From positions 7,034,501 to 7,098,500 of the forward strand of contig NZ_CP067102.1 in NCBI RefSeq assembly GCF_016616885.1: a DNA stretch of 64,000 nucleotides, written 5' to 3'. Each line of letters starts with the position of its first letter. Positions within the stretch are counted from its first letter, which is position 1. The notes below the pieces were generated by a model, which was not told the origin of the DNA, made no database searches, and saw only the letters and a program-made list of their open reading frames with translations. Both the position numbers and the translations under genes were made by a program. Of this stretch, positions 53,871-63,260 are shown in pieces. The DNA is from Bradyrhizobium diazoefficiens. GTDB lineage: Bacteria > Pseudomonadota > Alphaproteobacteria > Rhizobiales > Xanthobacteraceae.

Positions 53871-53959
53871 GATGGAGATTGCCGCGGCACCTTGACATCC
53901 ACCCCGCTTCCACGGCTGTTTGACTTGCCGGACCACCGAATTCCCCACGAGGACTATCC

Positions 53960-55063
53960 ATGCGGACAACATCGGTCGGCGTCTTCAAGGTCGCCACCAC
54001 GGGCCCCGGCGACGTAGCCGGCCTCATGAGCCTGATCGTTACAGGCGCGATCGATCCGGCCTCCATTCTGGCGGTCCTCGGCAAGACCGAGGGCAATGGC
54101 GGCGTCAATGATTTCACCCGGGAATATGCGGTCGCGGCGCTGTGCACGGCGCTGGCGCCAAAGCTCGGCCTGACGCCGCACGAGGTCGAGCGGCGCATCG
54201 CTTTCGTGATGTCCGGCGGCACCGAGGGCGTGCTCAGCCCGCATATCACGGTGTTCACACGCAAGGACGTCGAGATGTCGCCCATAGGCATCACCGGCAA
54301 GCGCCTCAGCATCGGCATGGCGCAGACGCGCGATTTCCTGCCTGAAGAGCTCGGCCGCTCGGCACAGATCAGCGAGACCGCCAGGGCGGTGAAGGCCGCG
54401 ATGGCGGATGCCGGCATCACTGATCCCACTGATGTCCATTTCGTCCAGATCAAGTGCCCGCTGCTCACCAGCGAGCGCGTCGCGGCGGCCGCCGCGCGCG
54501 GCAACAAGACGGCGACGATCAGCGCCTACAGCTCGATGGCCTATTCGCGCGGCGCCTCCGCGCTCGGCGTTGCGGTTGCGCTCGGTGAGATCGCATCCGA
54601 CGTCCGCGATGACGACGTGCTGCGGCGCTACGATCTGTTCTCGAAGGTCGCTTCAACCTCGTCCGGGATCGACCTGATGCACAACGTCGTCATCGTGCTC
54701 GGCAACTCGGAAGGCTCAGCGAGCGAGTTCGAGATCGGGCATGCCGTGATGAGCGACGCGATCGACGCGCCGGCCGTGGCGTCGGCGCTGAGCGGCGTCG
54801 GACTTGGCACACAGGCAAAAGCAGGCCGCGAGCTCGTCAACATCTTCGCCAAAGCCGAGGCCTCGCCTGATGGCACCGTGCGCGGCTTCCGCCACACCAT
54901 GCTGGAAGACACCGACATCAGCTCGACACGCCACGCCCGCGCGGCGGTCGGCGGCCTGATCGCCGGCCTCGCCGGCACCAGCGCGGTCTACGTCTCGGGC
55001 GGCGCCGAGCATCAGGGGCCGGCCGGCGGCGGACCGGTTGCGGTGATCGCACGGCTGCTCTAA
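53960..55063 (+). CDS. Ring-opening amidohydrolase (cyanuric acid amidohydrolase / barbiturase family)
   Basis: 367 residues, the length of AtzD/TrzD and barbiturase. The three-fold repeated fold has three Lys-Ser dyads in place: Lys42 (GKTEGNG) with Ser85 (VMSGGTEG), Lys165 (QIKCPLL) with a serine of STSSG (231-236), and Lys298 (FAKAEA) with Ser346 (YVSGGAEHQGP). It hydrolyses a cyclic amide ring, cyanuric acid to biuret-type products or barbituric acid to ureidomalonate; sequence alone does not separate these for me. An amidase gene follows after 111 bp and may act on the opened product. Cytosolic. Confidence 0.9.
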   Translation: MRTTSVGVFKVATTGPGDVAGLMSLIVTGAIDPASILAVLGKTEGNGGVNDFTREYAVAALCTALAPKLGLTPHEVERRIAFVMSGGTEGVLSPHITVFTRKDVEMSPIGITGKRLSIGMAQTRDFLPEELGRSAQISETARAVKAAMADAGITDPTDVHFVQIKCPLLTSERVAAAAARGNKTATISAYSSMAYSRGASALGVAVALGEIASDVRDDDVLRRYDLFSKVASTSSGIDLMHNVVIVLGNSEGSASEFEIGHAVMSDAIDAPAVASALSGVGLGTQAKAGRELVNIFAKAEASPDGTVRGFRHTMLEDTDISSTRHARAAVGGLIAGLAGTSAVYVSGGAEHQGPAGGGPVAVIARLL

Positions 55064-55174
55064 AGCCCCCGCGACCTCTCCGCCCGGCGCAACCCTGCCC
55101 CTCGCGCCGGCTCAGTTGATTCACGCGTGCCCTTGCGAAAAAGGTGGCGCCCGTATCAAAGGGATTTTGACTTC

Positions 55175-56644
55175 ATGACGTTGCCGATGAGCTGGAACGA
55201 ATGGGCGCAGCACGATGGCGTGGGCCTGGCGGCGCGCGTCCGCAAGGGCGAGTTGACGGCGAAGGAACTGGCACGTCAGGCTGCAGCCGCCGTCGCCAAG
55301 GTCAATCCGGCGCTGTCCGGCGTGGTCGAGCTGTTCGATGACGTGATCGCCGATCCCGCCAAGGACGGTGCCAATCTCGCCGGTCCGTTCGCCGGCCTGC
55401 CCTTCCTGATGAAGGATCTGGGTCCGACCATGAAGGGCCGGCTCCAGGAAATGGGTTCGCTGCTGATGCGCGGCAATCGCGCCGCGGCCGACACGTTCCT
55501 GACCGGAAAATTCCGCCAGGCGGGGCTCAACCTGATCGGACGCACCACGACGCCGGAATTCGGCGTGTGCTCATCGGCCGACAATCCCGCCGTCTATGTC
55601 ACCCGCAACCCCTGGGATACCGACTATACCACCTGCGGCTCGTCGGCGGGCAGCGCCGCGATGGTCGCGGCCGGCGTGGTGCCGATCGCTCACGCGACCG
55701 ACGGCGGCGGCTCGATCCGCATTCCCGCCGGCGTCAACGGCAATATCGGGCTGAAGGTCTCGCGCGGCGTATTCTCGCTGGCGCCGCACATGTCTGATCT
55801 CACCGGCCTCGTCTCAATCCAGGGCTGCCAGTCGCGCACGGTGCGCGATACTGCCGCTTTCGTCGACCATGCCCGCGGGCCCGCGCCCGGCGAGTTCATG
55901 CCGTTCTGGACCACGGCGCAGCCTTACGGCGAGATGATCAAGCGCGATCCGTCAAAGCTGCGCATCGCGCTATCGCACACCTGGGGCGACTACACCGCGA
56001 CGCCTGAGATCGCAGCCGAGTTGGAGAAGACCGGCCGCTTCCTCGAAGGCCTCGGCCATCACGTCGACTACGCGCTGCCCGAGCTCGATTTCCGCGCCGC
56101 GTTCGAGGCGCAGACCACCTGCTACATCTCGAATTTTGCCGTCGTGATCTCCAACATGCTCGCTGCGCGCGGGCTGGAAAAGCCGCCGGAAGATCTGATC
56201 GAGCCCATGAACATCCGGATCTGGGAGGCCGGACGTTACACGAGCTTCGCCGAGCGCGCGAAGATGCAGGGCGTGTTCAACACGACATCGCGCGGCTTCG
56301 GTGCGTTCTTCGAGCAGTGGGACGTGATCCTGACGCCGATCACCGCGCTGCCGACGCCGAAGGTCGGCACCAAGGAATATCTCACCATCTCTGACAATCC
56401 TGATGTGCTCGACTGGTTCGGCAATCTCTGGCGCTTCTTCGCCTTCACACCGCTCGCCAATCTCTGCGGCATGCCGGCGATCTCGATGCCGATGGCCGCG
56501 CAAGAGCACGACCTGCCGCTCGGCATTCAGGCCATCGCCAAGCAGGCCAATGACGGCCTGCTGCTGCAACTCGCCGCCCAGATCGAGCGTGCGCTCGAGG
56601 GCAAGTGGAACGGCGGCAGGAAGCCGAAGGTGCATGTGAGCTGA
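55175..56644 (+). CDS. Amidase signature family enzyme
   Basis: 489 residues from ATG at 55175 (a TTG or GTG start farther upstream lacks a reason). The Ser-cisSer-Lys triad is visible: Lys80 (LPFLMKDLG), cis-Ser156 (CGSSAGSAAM) and nucleophile Ser180 (TDGGGSIRIPAG). The family hydrolyses linear amides, including allophanate, malonamate and aryl amides. Position after the ring-opening amidohydrolase suggests that it might process biuret, ureidomalonate or a related amide, but this is inference. It is also common for such amidases to stand alone. Confidence 0.92.
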   Translation: MTLPMSWNEWAQHDGVGLAARVRKGELTAKELARQAAAAVAKVNPALSGVVELFDDVIADPAKDGANLAGPFAGLPFLMKDLGPTMKGRLQEMGSLLMRGNRAAADTFLTGKFRQAGLNLIGRTTTPEFGVCSSADNPAVYVTRNPWDTDYTTCGSSAGSAAMVAAGVVPIAHATDGGGSIRIPAGVNGNIGLKVSRGVFSLAPHMSDLTGLVSIQGCQSRTVRDTAAFVDHARGPAPGEFMPFWTTAQPYGEMIKRDPSKLRIALSHTWGDYTATPEIAAELEKTGRFLEGLGHHVDYALPELDFRAAFEAQTTCYISNFAVVISNMLAARGLEKPPEDLIEPMNIRIWEAGRYTSFAERAKMQGVFNTTSRGFGAFFEQWDVILTPITALPTPKVGTKEYLTISDNPDVLDWFGNLWRFFAFTPLANLCGMPAISMPMAAQEHDLPLGIQAIAKQANDGLLLQLAAQIERALEGKWNGGRKPKVHVS

Positions 56645-56686
56645 GGTTCGGCGATCGCATCGAGATGCGATCGCGTTCCATGAGCG

Positions 56687-57004
56687 TCAGTTCTTCACCG
56701 CCGGGATCGCTTCGTCCGGCTGCTGCTGTCCCAGCTTGAGCATCGCGAGCGCCTTGTCGAGTGCTTCGCGCAAGGCCAGCGCCGCGGCCGGGCTGCAGCG
56801 CAGATGCGCGGTCTGGACCACGTCGACCCTGACGGCCGCGCCGACCGGCATCAGCAGGTTCGCGGCGAGCTCGATCTGGATCGCACCGTTGTGATGGCCG
56901 AAGCAGGATGCGCCGTCGAAATAGATGATCGGCGCCCGCTCGGAACTCGAGCTGGAAATGGTGACGGGCCCCTGGCTGGTAGCGGGTGTTTCGGGATCGG
57001 CCAT
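56687..57004 (-). CDS. Small hypothetical protein
   Basis: 105 residues from ATG at 57004 with AAGGAG upstream; a GTG 6 bp earlier is possible. After a Ser-rich N terminus the core reads IIYFDGASCFGHHNGAIQIEL and then a helix SPAAALALREALDKALAMLKLGQ. The alternation of strand pair plus C-terminal helix resembles DUF3467-like proteins, but I am not certain. It is convergent with the amidase and divergent from the thioesterase gene. Function unknown. Confidence 0.7.
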   Translation of the reverse strand: MADPETPATSQGPVTISSSSSERAPIIYFDGASCFGHHNGAIQIELAANLLMPVGAAVRVDVVQTAHLRCSPAAALALREALDKALAMLKLGQQQPDEAIPAVKN

Positions 57005-57153
57005 GGGCACTCCTTGTGGCTAGTCGACAAGCGAAGCGCCCACCATCGTTGCTTCGGCCGGCTCTGTCGAGGCCAAACCGGCCTTGCAAGGCGTTCGTGC
57101 GGCGATACATGCGGGGTTTTGCGCGGCGCGCGGCGCTGGTCTAGAACGTCACC

Positions 57154-58062
57154 ATGTCCAATTCATCGACCACGCTTCCCTTCGAGGAACTCGCCGAGGC
57201 CATCAAGGGCCGCCGTTCCGATTACGGCCATATCAGCGGACTCCAGCTCGACCGGTCCGCACCGGGCGAGGCCTGGTCGAGCCTGCCCTACCGCCCCGTC
57301 TTCGTCGGCGACACCGAGACCGGCGTGCTGCATGGCGGCGTCGTCACCGCGATGCTGGACGAGAGCTGCGGCATGGCGGTTCAGCTTGCGCTCGACGGCA
57401 CCAGCGCGATCGCAACGCTCGATTTGCGCATCGACTACCAGAAGCCGGCCACGCCCGGCCTCGCCATCAAGGCGCATTCGGTCTGCTACCGCACCACCCG
57501 CTCGATCGCCTTCGTGCGCTCCACGGCCTACCAGGAATCCGAGGACGATCCGGTGGCAACCGCCACCGCCTGCTTCATGATCGGCGCCAACCGCACCAAC
57601 ATGCTTGCAGACTGCAGAATGGATTCGCGCAGCATTCCGACGCTGGAGGCGCCGGAGGATCCGAACGGCCCGTTCGCCAACAGCCCGTTCGCACGCTGTC
57701 TCGGCATTCGCATCAACGACGACGGCACGCTGACGATGCCGTTCTCGCCAAAAATCATCGGCAACCCGATCCTCCCCGCGATTCACGGCGGCATGACCGG
57801 CGCCTTCCTCGAGACCACAGCGATCCTCGGCGTGCGGCGCGAGCTCGGGATCGCGACGCTACCGAAGCCGATCGGGCTGACGATCAACTATCTGCGCTCC
57901 GGCCGGGCGCTGGACACGATTGCCAACGTCTCGATCGTGAAACAGGGCCGGCGTATCGTCGCCTTCGAGGCGCGGGCCTGGCAGGACGATCCGGACAAGC
58001 CGATCGCCTCCGCTTTCGGCCATTTGATGCTGCGGCCGACGCCCGGAAACAACGAGGAATAG
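57154..58062 (+). CDS. Double-hotdog acyl-CoA thioesterase (PaaI-like)
   Basis: 302 residues formed by two tandem hotdog domains. The first has GVLHGGVVTAMLDESCGMAV and DLRIDYQKPATPG; the second has PAIHGGMTGAFLETTAI and LTINYLRSGRALD. HGG at the start of the long helix and the acidic residue (Asp/Glu) in it are the PaaI-type catalytic features. Fused double hotdogs act as pseudo-dimers. It hydrolyses a CoA ester of unknown identity. Start at MSNSSTTLPFEE. Confidence 0.9.
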   Translation: MSNSSTTLPFEELAEAIKGRRSDYGHISGLQLDRSAPGEAWSSLPYRPVFVGDTETGVLHGGVVTAMLDESCGMAVQLALDGTSAIATLDLRIDYQKPATPGLAIKAHSVCYRTTRSIAFVRSTAYQESEDDPVATATACFMIGANRTNMLADCRMDSRSIPTLEAPEDPNGPFANSPFARCLGIRINDDGTLTMPFSPKIIGNPILPAIHGGMTGAFLETTAILGVRRELGIATLPKPIGLTINYLRSGRALDTIANVSIVKQGRRIVAFEARAWQDDPDKPIASAFGHLMLRPTPGNNEE

Positions 58063-58101
58063 GCGTATTTTGCTTGACGGAACGGGCTTGACGTCGAAGG
58101 C

Positions 58102-58509
58102 TTGGGACTCAACGATAGCGCGTTCCCCACGAGAGGTTTTGGGTTGCGGCATCCGATCGACATCATCGCCATGTTTGCAGCGCTTTGGCTGCTGGCGTCG
58201 ATGGTGCTTGACGCGCTGACGCCGAAGGAGCTGACGGCGGTCATGATCGCCATCGCGATCGGGCCCGCCGTGATCATCACCGCCGTGTTCTACTATCTGC
58301 GCTGCCCGCGGACAGATTTCGCGGTGATTTTTGCAGCACTCTGGCTGATCTCGGACATCGCCATCGCTTTCATCTCGCCGAAGGAACTGCCGCACTTCCT
58401 GATCGCGCTCGGCTTCGTCCCGGCCGCGCTGATCGGCATCGTGCTGCACTGGCAGCGCTTCCAGCGCCGCCATGAGCGGTTGCCGGTGCCGTCGGCGAAG
58501 CGTGGCTAG
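58102..58509 (+). CDS. Small four-helix membrane protein with internal duplication
   Basis: About 135 residues. There is no suitable ATG: the first in-frame one falls inside the first helix, so a TTG at 58102 or 58138 is the likely start. Two homologous halves are obvious: [20 protein letters not shown] followed by an AIAIGP..FYYLR helix, and [20 protein letters not shown] followed by ALGFVP..LHWQR. Each half has two membrane helices, giving four. Family unknown to me. The stop overlaps the convergent poxB stop by 4 bp. Confidence 0.7.
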   Translation: MGLNDSAFPTRGFGLRHPIDIIAMFAALWLLASMVLDALTPKELTAVMIAIAIGPAVIITAVFYYLRCPRTDFAVIFAALWLISDIAIAFISPKELPHFLIALGFVPAALIGIVLHWQRFQRRHERLPVPSAKRG

Positions 58510-60242
58510 CGCGGCAGCAGATTCGTTTTCGCGAGATCCACAACTTCGTCGCCGCGGCCGTTCATCACCGCGCGCAGAATCCACAGGCTAAAACCCTTGA
58601 CCTGTTCGGCCGTGATGGTCGGCGGCATCGACAACTCCTGCTTCGCAGTGACGACGTCGAGCAGCGCGGGGCCATTGTGGGCCAGCATCTCCTTCATCGC
58701 GCCCGGAAGCTCGCCGGGATCCTCGACGCGCTTGGCAAAGATGCCCATTGCACGCGCCATCGCGGCGAAGTCGGGATTCTCCAGATCGACATTGGTGTCG
58801 ACGAAGCCCGCCGCCTTCATCTCCAGCGCGACGAAGCCAAGCACGCCGTTGTTGAAGATGACCACCTTTACCGGCAGCTTCATCTGCGTCAGCGTGATCA
58901 GGTCGCCCATCAGCATGGTGAAGCCGCCGTCGCCCGAGAGCGAGATCACCTGACGGCCCGGCTGCGAGGCCTGCGCGCCGATCGCCTGCGGCATGGCGTT
59001 GGCCATCGAGCCGTGCACGAACGAGCCGATCAGCCGGCGGCGGCCGTTCATATTGAGATAGCGCGCAGCCCACACTGTCGGCGTGCCGACATCGGCGGTG
59101 AAGACGGCATCGTCGGAGGCATGATCGCTGATGACTTTTGCAAGGTATTGCGGATGGATCGGCTTAGCTCCCGGCGTACCCTTGGCCAGCGAATCCAGCC
59201 CCTCACGCGCCTTCTTGTAGTGCGCGACGGCATCGTCGAGATGCTTGCGCTGCGACTTGGTCTTGAGCAGCGGCAGCAGCGCCTCGATCGTCTGCTTGAC
59301 GTCGCCGACGAGGCCGAGATCGATCCTGCACCGCCGTCCCAGATTTTCCGGGCGAATGTCGATCTGCGCAATCTTCGCATCATCAGGGAAGAACTGCTTG
59401 TAGGGAAAATCCGTGCCGAGCATCACCAGCGCGTCGCAGGCATGCATGGCGGCATAGCCCGAGGAGAAGCCGATGAAGCCGGTCATGCCGACGTCGTAAG
59501 GGTTGTTGTACTCGACATGCTCCTTGCCGCCGAGCGCATGCACGATCGGGCTCTTCAAGGCTTCGGCGAGCTGCATCAGCGGGGCATGCGCGCCGGCGCA
59601 GCCGCGGCCGCAGAACAGCGTGATACGCTCGGCGCTGTTGAGGAGATCCGCGAGCGCCTTCAGCTCGTCGGCCTGCGGCACGACCTTGGGCGCTGCGAGC
59701 GCGAGCCCGCGATGCGTCGACAGCGCACGCTTCGGCGGCGCGCGGAAGGCAACGTCGCCGGGCATGGCGATAACCGCGACGCCGCGCAAACCGACAGCCG
59801 CGCGGATCGCGTTCTCCAGCACGAAAGGCAACTGGCTCGGATCCGAGATCAGCTCGCAATAATGACTGCATTCGCGGAAGAGATTCTGCGGATGGGTCTC
59901 CTGGAAATAGCCGCCGCCGATCTCGGCCGACGGGATCTGCGCCGCGATCGCCAGCACCGGCACGCGGCTGCGATGCGCGTCGAACAGGCCGTTGATCAGA
60001 TGCAGATTGCCCGGGCCGCAGGAGCCGGCGCAGACCGCGAGGCTTCCCGTCATCTCGGCTTCGCCGGCGGCCGCGAAGGCCGCGACCTCCTCGTGGCGGA
60101 CGTGCACCCATTCGATGGTGCCGCGGCGGCGCAGCGCCTCGGTGAGACCGTTGAGGCTGTCGCCGACAATGCCATAGATGCGCTTGACGCCGGCCTGTTC
60201 GAGCGTTGCCACGAACAGATCGGCTATGTTGTTGATCGCCAT
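58506..60242 (-). CDS. poxB: Pyruvate dehydrogenase (quinone), PoxB
   Basis: 578 residues, the size of E. coli PoxB (572). The ThDP activating Glu is in [15 protein letters not shown], the FAD domain is central, and the ThDP-Mg motif is [12 protein letters not shown] with FNNGVLGFV. The C terminus [25 protein letters not shown] matches the lipid-binding tail of PoxB, which activates the enzyme at the membrane. It decarboxylates pyruvate to acetate and CO2, passing electrons to ubiquinone. It is 80 bp downstream of dgoA on the same strand, so it could use pyruvate formed by the aldolase. Confidence 0.93.
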   Translation of the reverse strand: MAINNIADLFVATLEQAGVKRIYGIVGDSLNGLTEALRRRGTIEWVHVRHEEVAAFAAAGEAEMTGSLAVCAGSCGPGNLHLINGLFDAHRSRVPVLAIAAQIPSAEIGGGYFQETHPQNLFRECSHYCELISDPSQLPFVLENAIRAAVGLRGVAVIAMPGDVAFRAPPKRALSTHRGLALAAPKVVPQADELKALADLLNSAERITLFCGRGCAGAHAPLMQLAEALKSPIVHALGGKEHVEYNNPYDVGMTGFIGFSSGYAAMHACDALVMLGTDFPYKQFFPDDAKIAQIDIRPENLGRRCRIDLGLVGDVKQTIEALLPLLKTKSQRKHLDDAVAHYKKAREGLDSLAKGTPGAKPIHPQYLAKVISDHASDDAVFTADVGTPTVWAARYLNMNGRRRLIGSFVHGSMANAMPQAIGAQASQPGRQVISLSGDGGFTMLMGDLITLTQMKLPVKVVIFNNGVLGFVALEMKAAGFVDTNVDLENPDFAAMARAMGIFAKRVEDPGELPGAMKEMLAHNGPALLDVVTAKQELSMPPTITAEQVKGFSLWILRAVMNGRGDEVVDLAKTNLLPR

Positions 60243-60322
60243 GTCGGTCTCCTGATCTCGCTGACGCAGCAAGATAGGACAACGCACGACCGTGACAACA
60301 TCACGGCTTGTTTATTGCCGCT

Positions 60323-60955
60323 TCAGTCTTTCGCAATCGCCCGATCATAGGCAGCGATCGTCACCTTTGCGCGATCAGCAACATCCGCCGCCGTCATGCC
60401 GGGCTTGTAGAGGCTGGAGCCGAGCCCGAACGCGGTGACGCCGCCCTTGATGTATTCCGCAAAATTCTGGTCGGAGACACCGCCGACCGCGGCGATCATC
60501 ACGCCGGCGGGGAGCACCGCGCGAATTGCGGCAATGCCGGATGCACCAAGCACGCCCGCCGGAAAGAACTTTAAGCCCGATGCGCCGGAGCGCGCCGCGA
60601 GCAGCGCCTCGGTCGGCGTGAATACGCCGGGCAGCGTGATCATGCCGTGCTGGTGTGCACGCGCGAGCACCTGCGTATCGACATTCGGCGAGACCATCAG
60701 CGTGCCGCCGACGTCGTTGAGACGATCGACATCTGCGGTGGCCAGCACCGTGCCGGCGCCGATCAGCACGCCGGCGGGTGCCTGCTTCACCGCAAGCCCG
60801 ATCGAGCGGAACGGGTCCGGCGAGTTCAGCGGGATCTCGATCGCGGTCATGCCGGCCTCGATTAGCACGCCGACGATGGCCTCGGTCTCCTCGGGCTTGA
60901 CGCCGCGCAGGATTGCCACCAGGGGCCGCTTCATCGGCGGAAAGGGAACGCTCAT
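60323..60955 (-). CDS. dgoA: 2-dehydro-3-deoxy-6-phosphogalactonate aldolase
   Basis: 210 residues, class I aldolase of the KDPG/KDPGal family. Glu40 (TAIEIPLNSP) is the acid/base residue and Lys129 (GLKFFPAG) forms the Schiff base; ILRGVKPEE is typical of the KDPGal branch. It cleaves 2-dehydro-3-deoxy-6-phosphogalactonate to pyruvate and glyceraldehyde 3-phosphate. It starts 14 bp downstream of dgoK, so the pair is co-transcribed. Together they cover the last two steps of galactonate breakdown; the dehydratase is not in the window. Confidence 0.93.
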   Translation of the reverse strand: MSVPFPPMKRPLVAILRGVKPEETEAIVGVLIEAGMTAIEIPLNSPDPFRSIGLAVKQAPAGVLIGAGTVLATADVDRLNDVGGTLMVSPNVDTQVLARAHQHGMITLPGVFTPTEALLAARSGASGLKFFPAGVLGASGIAAIRAVLPAGVMIAAVGGVSDQNFAEYIKGGVTAFGLGSSLYKPGMTAADVADRAKVTIAAYDRAIAKD

Positions 60956-60969
60956 CTCAAGAATCCTTT

Positions 60970-61884
60970 TTACTTCGTCCAGATCGCCGCAGCGGCCATC
61001 GACAGGCCGCGGCGCACCGCTTCATCGGCATCGATCGGATTCACGGTCACGGACAGCGCGTCGAAGGCGAGCCGGTAGAGCATCGCCAGCCGCCCCGAAG
61101 CGATCAGCGTGATGCCGGCTTTTGGCACGCTGCCGGAAAGGCCCGCCGCGAGCTCGACACCGATCAACGTGCCCGACAGTGTCTCACGCGCCGCGGCCGG
61201 CGTGCCGCCGAACAGCAGCTGCCGCGACCGTGCACCGAACAGGAGGTTTGCAGCAAAGGCCGGCGCCTCGTAGCCGGCTTTCACCGCCGCCTTGAAGCTC
61301 GCGATATCCTCGGCGTCGTCGGCGCCGGCAACCGCGAGCGCCAGGATCGTCTCGCGCGACACGACGCTGAAGAGCTCACCGGTCATGAACGTCGAAAACT
61401 GCGCGACCGTGCCGTCCTGCACCCGCACCCATTTCGAGTGGGTGCCGGGCATGCAGACCAGCGCCTCGCCGGCCGCATCGAGGCCGAGTGCGCCGAGCAA
61501 TTGCGTCTCCTCGCCGCGCATCACGTCCGGCGCGTTTGTATCGCGCTGCGCGATGCCAGGCAGGATGCGAATGTCGCGCGCCTCGCCCGCCACGCGCGCG
61601 GCCTGCTTGAGGATGGCCGGCAGCGGCGCCGGCGTGTCGACATATCCAGCCTCGACCCAGCCGGTCTTGGCGCCAGCCATGCCGCAGACGAGAACGGGCA
61701 CATGTTCGGGCGCCCTGACCGCGGCGAGGTGCGATTGCAACACGCCGGGGAAGCCGGTCTTGGCGGCCGCCATCATGCCCTCATCACTGCGGCGCTCGGC
61801 CAGCACGTGGCCAGTGCGATCGACCAGCCAGAGCCGAAAGCTGCTGGTGCCCCAGTCCACCGCGACAAAAGCGGGTTCGGCCAT
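60970..61884 (-). CDS. dgoK: 2-dehydro-3-deoxygalactonokinase
   Basis: 304 residues of the DgoK family (ASKHA-type kinase). The N terminus FVAVDWGTSSFRLWLVD carries the phosphate-1 motif, VCGMAGAKTGWVEAGYV and MPGTHSKWVRV the substrate-binding parts. It phosphorylates 2-keto-3-deoxygalactonate with ATP. First gene of the minus-strand run dgoK-dgoA-poxB. Its start is 222 bp from the oppositely oriented monooxygenase gene, and two dyads of that region lie close to this start, so shared control is possible. Confidence 0.93.
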   Translation of the reverse strand: MAEPAFVAVDWGTSSFRLWLVDRTGHVLAERRSDEGMMAAAKTGFPGVLQSHLAAVRAPEHVPVLVCGMAGAKTGWVEAGYVDTPAPLPAILKQAARVAGEARDIRILPGIAQRDTNAPDVMRGEETQLLGALGLDAAGEALVCMPGTHSKWVRVQDGTVAQFSTFMTGELFSVVSRETILALAVAGADDAEDIASFKAAVKAGYEAPAFAANLLFGARSRQLLFGGTPAAARETLSGTLIGVELAAGLSGSVPKAGITLIASGRLAMLYRLAFDALSVTVNPIDADEAVRRGLSMAAAAIWTK

Positions 61885-61900
61885 TTCGAATCGTATCCTT

Positions 61901-61940
61901 GCGTCTCACGGCCAAGACGCCGTCTCGCGACAATGAGACG
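61901..61940 (+). promoter_or_regulatory. Two tandem dyads, candidate upstream activating sequences
   Basis: GCGTCT-N8-AGACGC (61901-61920) is directly followed by CGTCTC-N8-GAGACG (61921-61940), two perfect 6-bp-armed dyads spaced 20 bp centre to centre. They lie 85-124 bp before the -24 element of the sigma-54 promoter, the normal distance for enhancer-binding activators. They are also 17 bp from the dgoK start and could affect it. Confidence 0.6.
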
Positions 61941-62024
61941 GGCGCTTCGCAAATCTGCCCCGGGATATCGGCTATTGCGGCCCTAAACCAGCGTTTTCTC
62001 GCGGGTCTGGGGCGCTGCCCGCGC

Positions 62025-62040
62025 TGGCACACCGCTTGCT
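62025..62040 (+). promoter_or_regulatory. Sigma-54 (RpoN) promoter
   Basis: TGGCAC-N5-TTGCT is an excellent match to the -24/-12 consensus (TGGCAC-N5-TTGCW), 65 bp before the monooxygenase start codon. The partial Fis-type regulator gene at the window end and the upstream dyads support real sigma-54 control. Confidence 0.75.
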
Positions 62041-62105
62041 GAAGCTATTCCTGTTCACGTCAGGGAACGCGCAGCAAGACGCGTCAACATCAGATGAGGA
62101 AACCC

Positions 62106-63203
62106 ATGGAGATCGGCTATTTCACGATGCCTTCGCACCCGCCGGAGTGCGGCCTGAAGGAAGGAAACGACTGGGACCTGCAGGTCATGCGCTGGCTCGA
62201 CGAGCTCGGCTATCAGGAGGCTTGGGTCGGCGAGCACCACACCGCGCCCTGGGAACCCAATCCCACGCCGGACCTGCTGATCGCGCAGGCCCTGATGCAG
62301 ACCAAGAACATTCGCATCGGACCGGGCGGCTTCCTGCTGCCCTATCACCATCCGGCCGAGCTCGCCAACCGCGTCGCGATGCTGGACCATCTCTCCGAGG
62401 GCCGGCTCAATTTCGGCGTGGCGGCGAGCGGCTTGCCGAGCGACTGGGCGATGTTCAACGTCGACGGCATGAGCGGGCAGAACCGCGACATGACCCGCGA
62501 GGCGCTGGAGATCATCCTGAAGCTGTGGTCCGATCCCGCGGCCTTCACCTACAAGGGCAAGTTCTGGACGGTGACCAAGCCGGACACGATGTTCGACTTC
62601 CTCAAGCCCCACATCAAGCCGCTGCAGGCCCCGCATCCGCCGATCGGCGTTGCCGGGCTGTCGAAGAACTCGGACACGCTCAAACTCGCCGGCGAGCGCG
62701 GCTTCATTCCGATGAGCCTCAACCTCAACCCAGCCTATGTCGGCAGCCATTGGGATTCCGTCGAGATCGGCGCCGCCAAGACCGGGCGCAAGCCGAACCG
62801 CGCCGACTGGCGTCTGGTACGTGAGGTCTTCGTCGCCGACACCGACGAGGAGGCCTGGAAGCTCTCGACCGGCGACATGATGGGCCGGATGATGAGCGAG
62901 TACTTCCTGCCGCTGCTCGGCCATTTCGGCTTCAAGGACTATCTGAAGCACGCGCCCGACGTGCCCGATAGCGACGTCACCGTCGAATATTGCGCCAAGC
63001 GGAACTGGATCGTCGGCTCGCCTGCGACCGTCGCCGAGAAGATCGAGGCGATCCACGAGGAGGTCGGCGGCTTCGGCGTGCTGCTGGTGTTCGGCTTCGA
63101 CTACAAGCACAAGGCCGAGGCGTGGCACCACTCGCTCTCGCTGCTCAAGAACGAGGTGATGCCGCGCCTGAAGCATCTCGGCTCCGCGAAGAAGGCAGCT
63201 TGA
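62106..63203 (+). CDS. Luciferase-like (LLM) flavin-dependent monooxygenase
   Basis: 365 residues from ATG at 62106 with GAGGAA 6 bp upstream. The bacterial-luciferase barrel shows EIGYFTMPSHPPE, YQEAWVGEHHTAPWEPNPTP, GPGGFLLPYHHPAELANRVAMLD, GRLNFGVAASG, and IVGSPATVAEKIEAI. The family uses FMNH2 and O2 to oxidise an organic substrate. A flavin reductase gene follows, giving a two-component system. A sigma-54 promoter with two dyads precedes it. The substrate is unknown; the C-terminal VFGFDYKHKAEAWHHSL segment suggests the branch of terpene/alkane or ketone monooxygenases rather than luciferase proper. Confidence 0.92.
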   Translation: MEIGYFTMPSHPPECGLKEGNDWDLQVMRWLDELGYQEAWVGEHHTAPWEPNPTPDLLIAQALMQTKNIRIGPGGFLLPYHHPAELANRVAMLDHLSEGRLNFGVAASGLPSDWAMFNVDGMSGQNRDMTREALEIILKLWSDPAAFTYKGKFWTVTKPDTMFDFLKPHIKPLQAPHPPIGVAGLSKNSDTLKLAGERGFIPMSLNLNPAYVGSHWDSVEIGAAKTGRKPNRADWRLVREVFVADTDEEAWKLSTGDMMGRMMSEYFLPLLGHFGFKDYLKHAPDVPDSDVTVEYCAKRNWIVGSPATVAEKIEAIHEEVGGFGVLLVFGFDYKHKAEAWHHSLSLLKNEVMPRLKHLGSAKKAA

Positions 63204-63260
63204 CCCGAGGCGGGTGCGGCGCGATTCTGCCGCACCCGCCATTATTTCGGAGATTTCCGC

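Noticed and set aside
58677..60350. Plus-strand open frame of 557 codons antisense to poxB
   Set aside because: Arg/His/Asp-rich shadow; PoxB motifs are complete on the minus strand.
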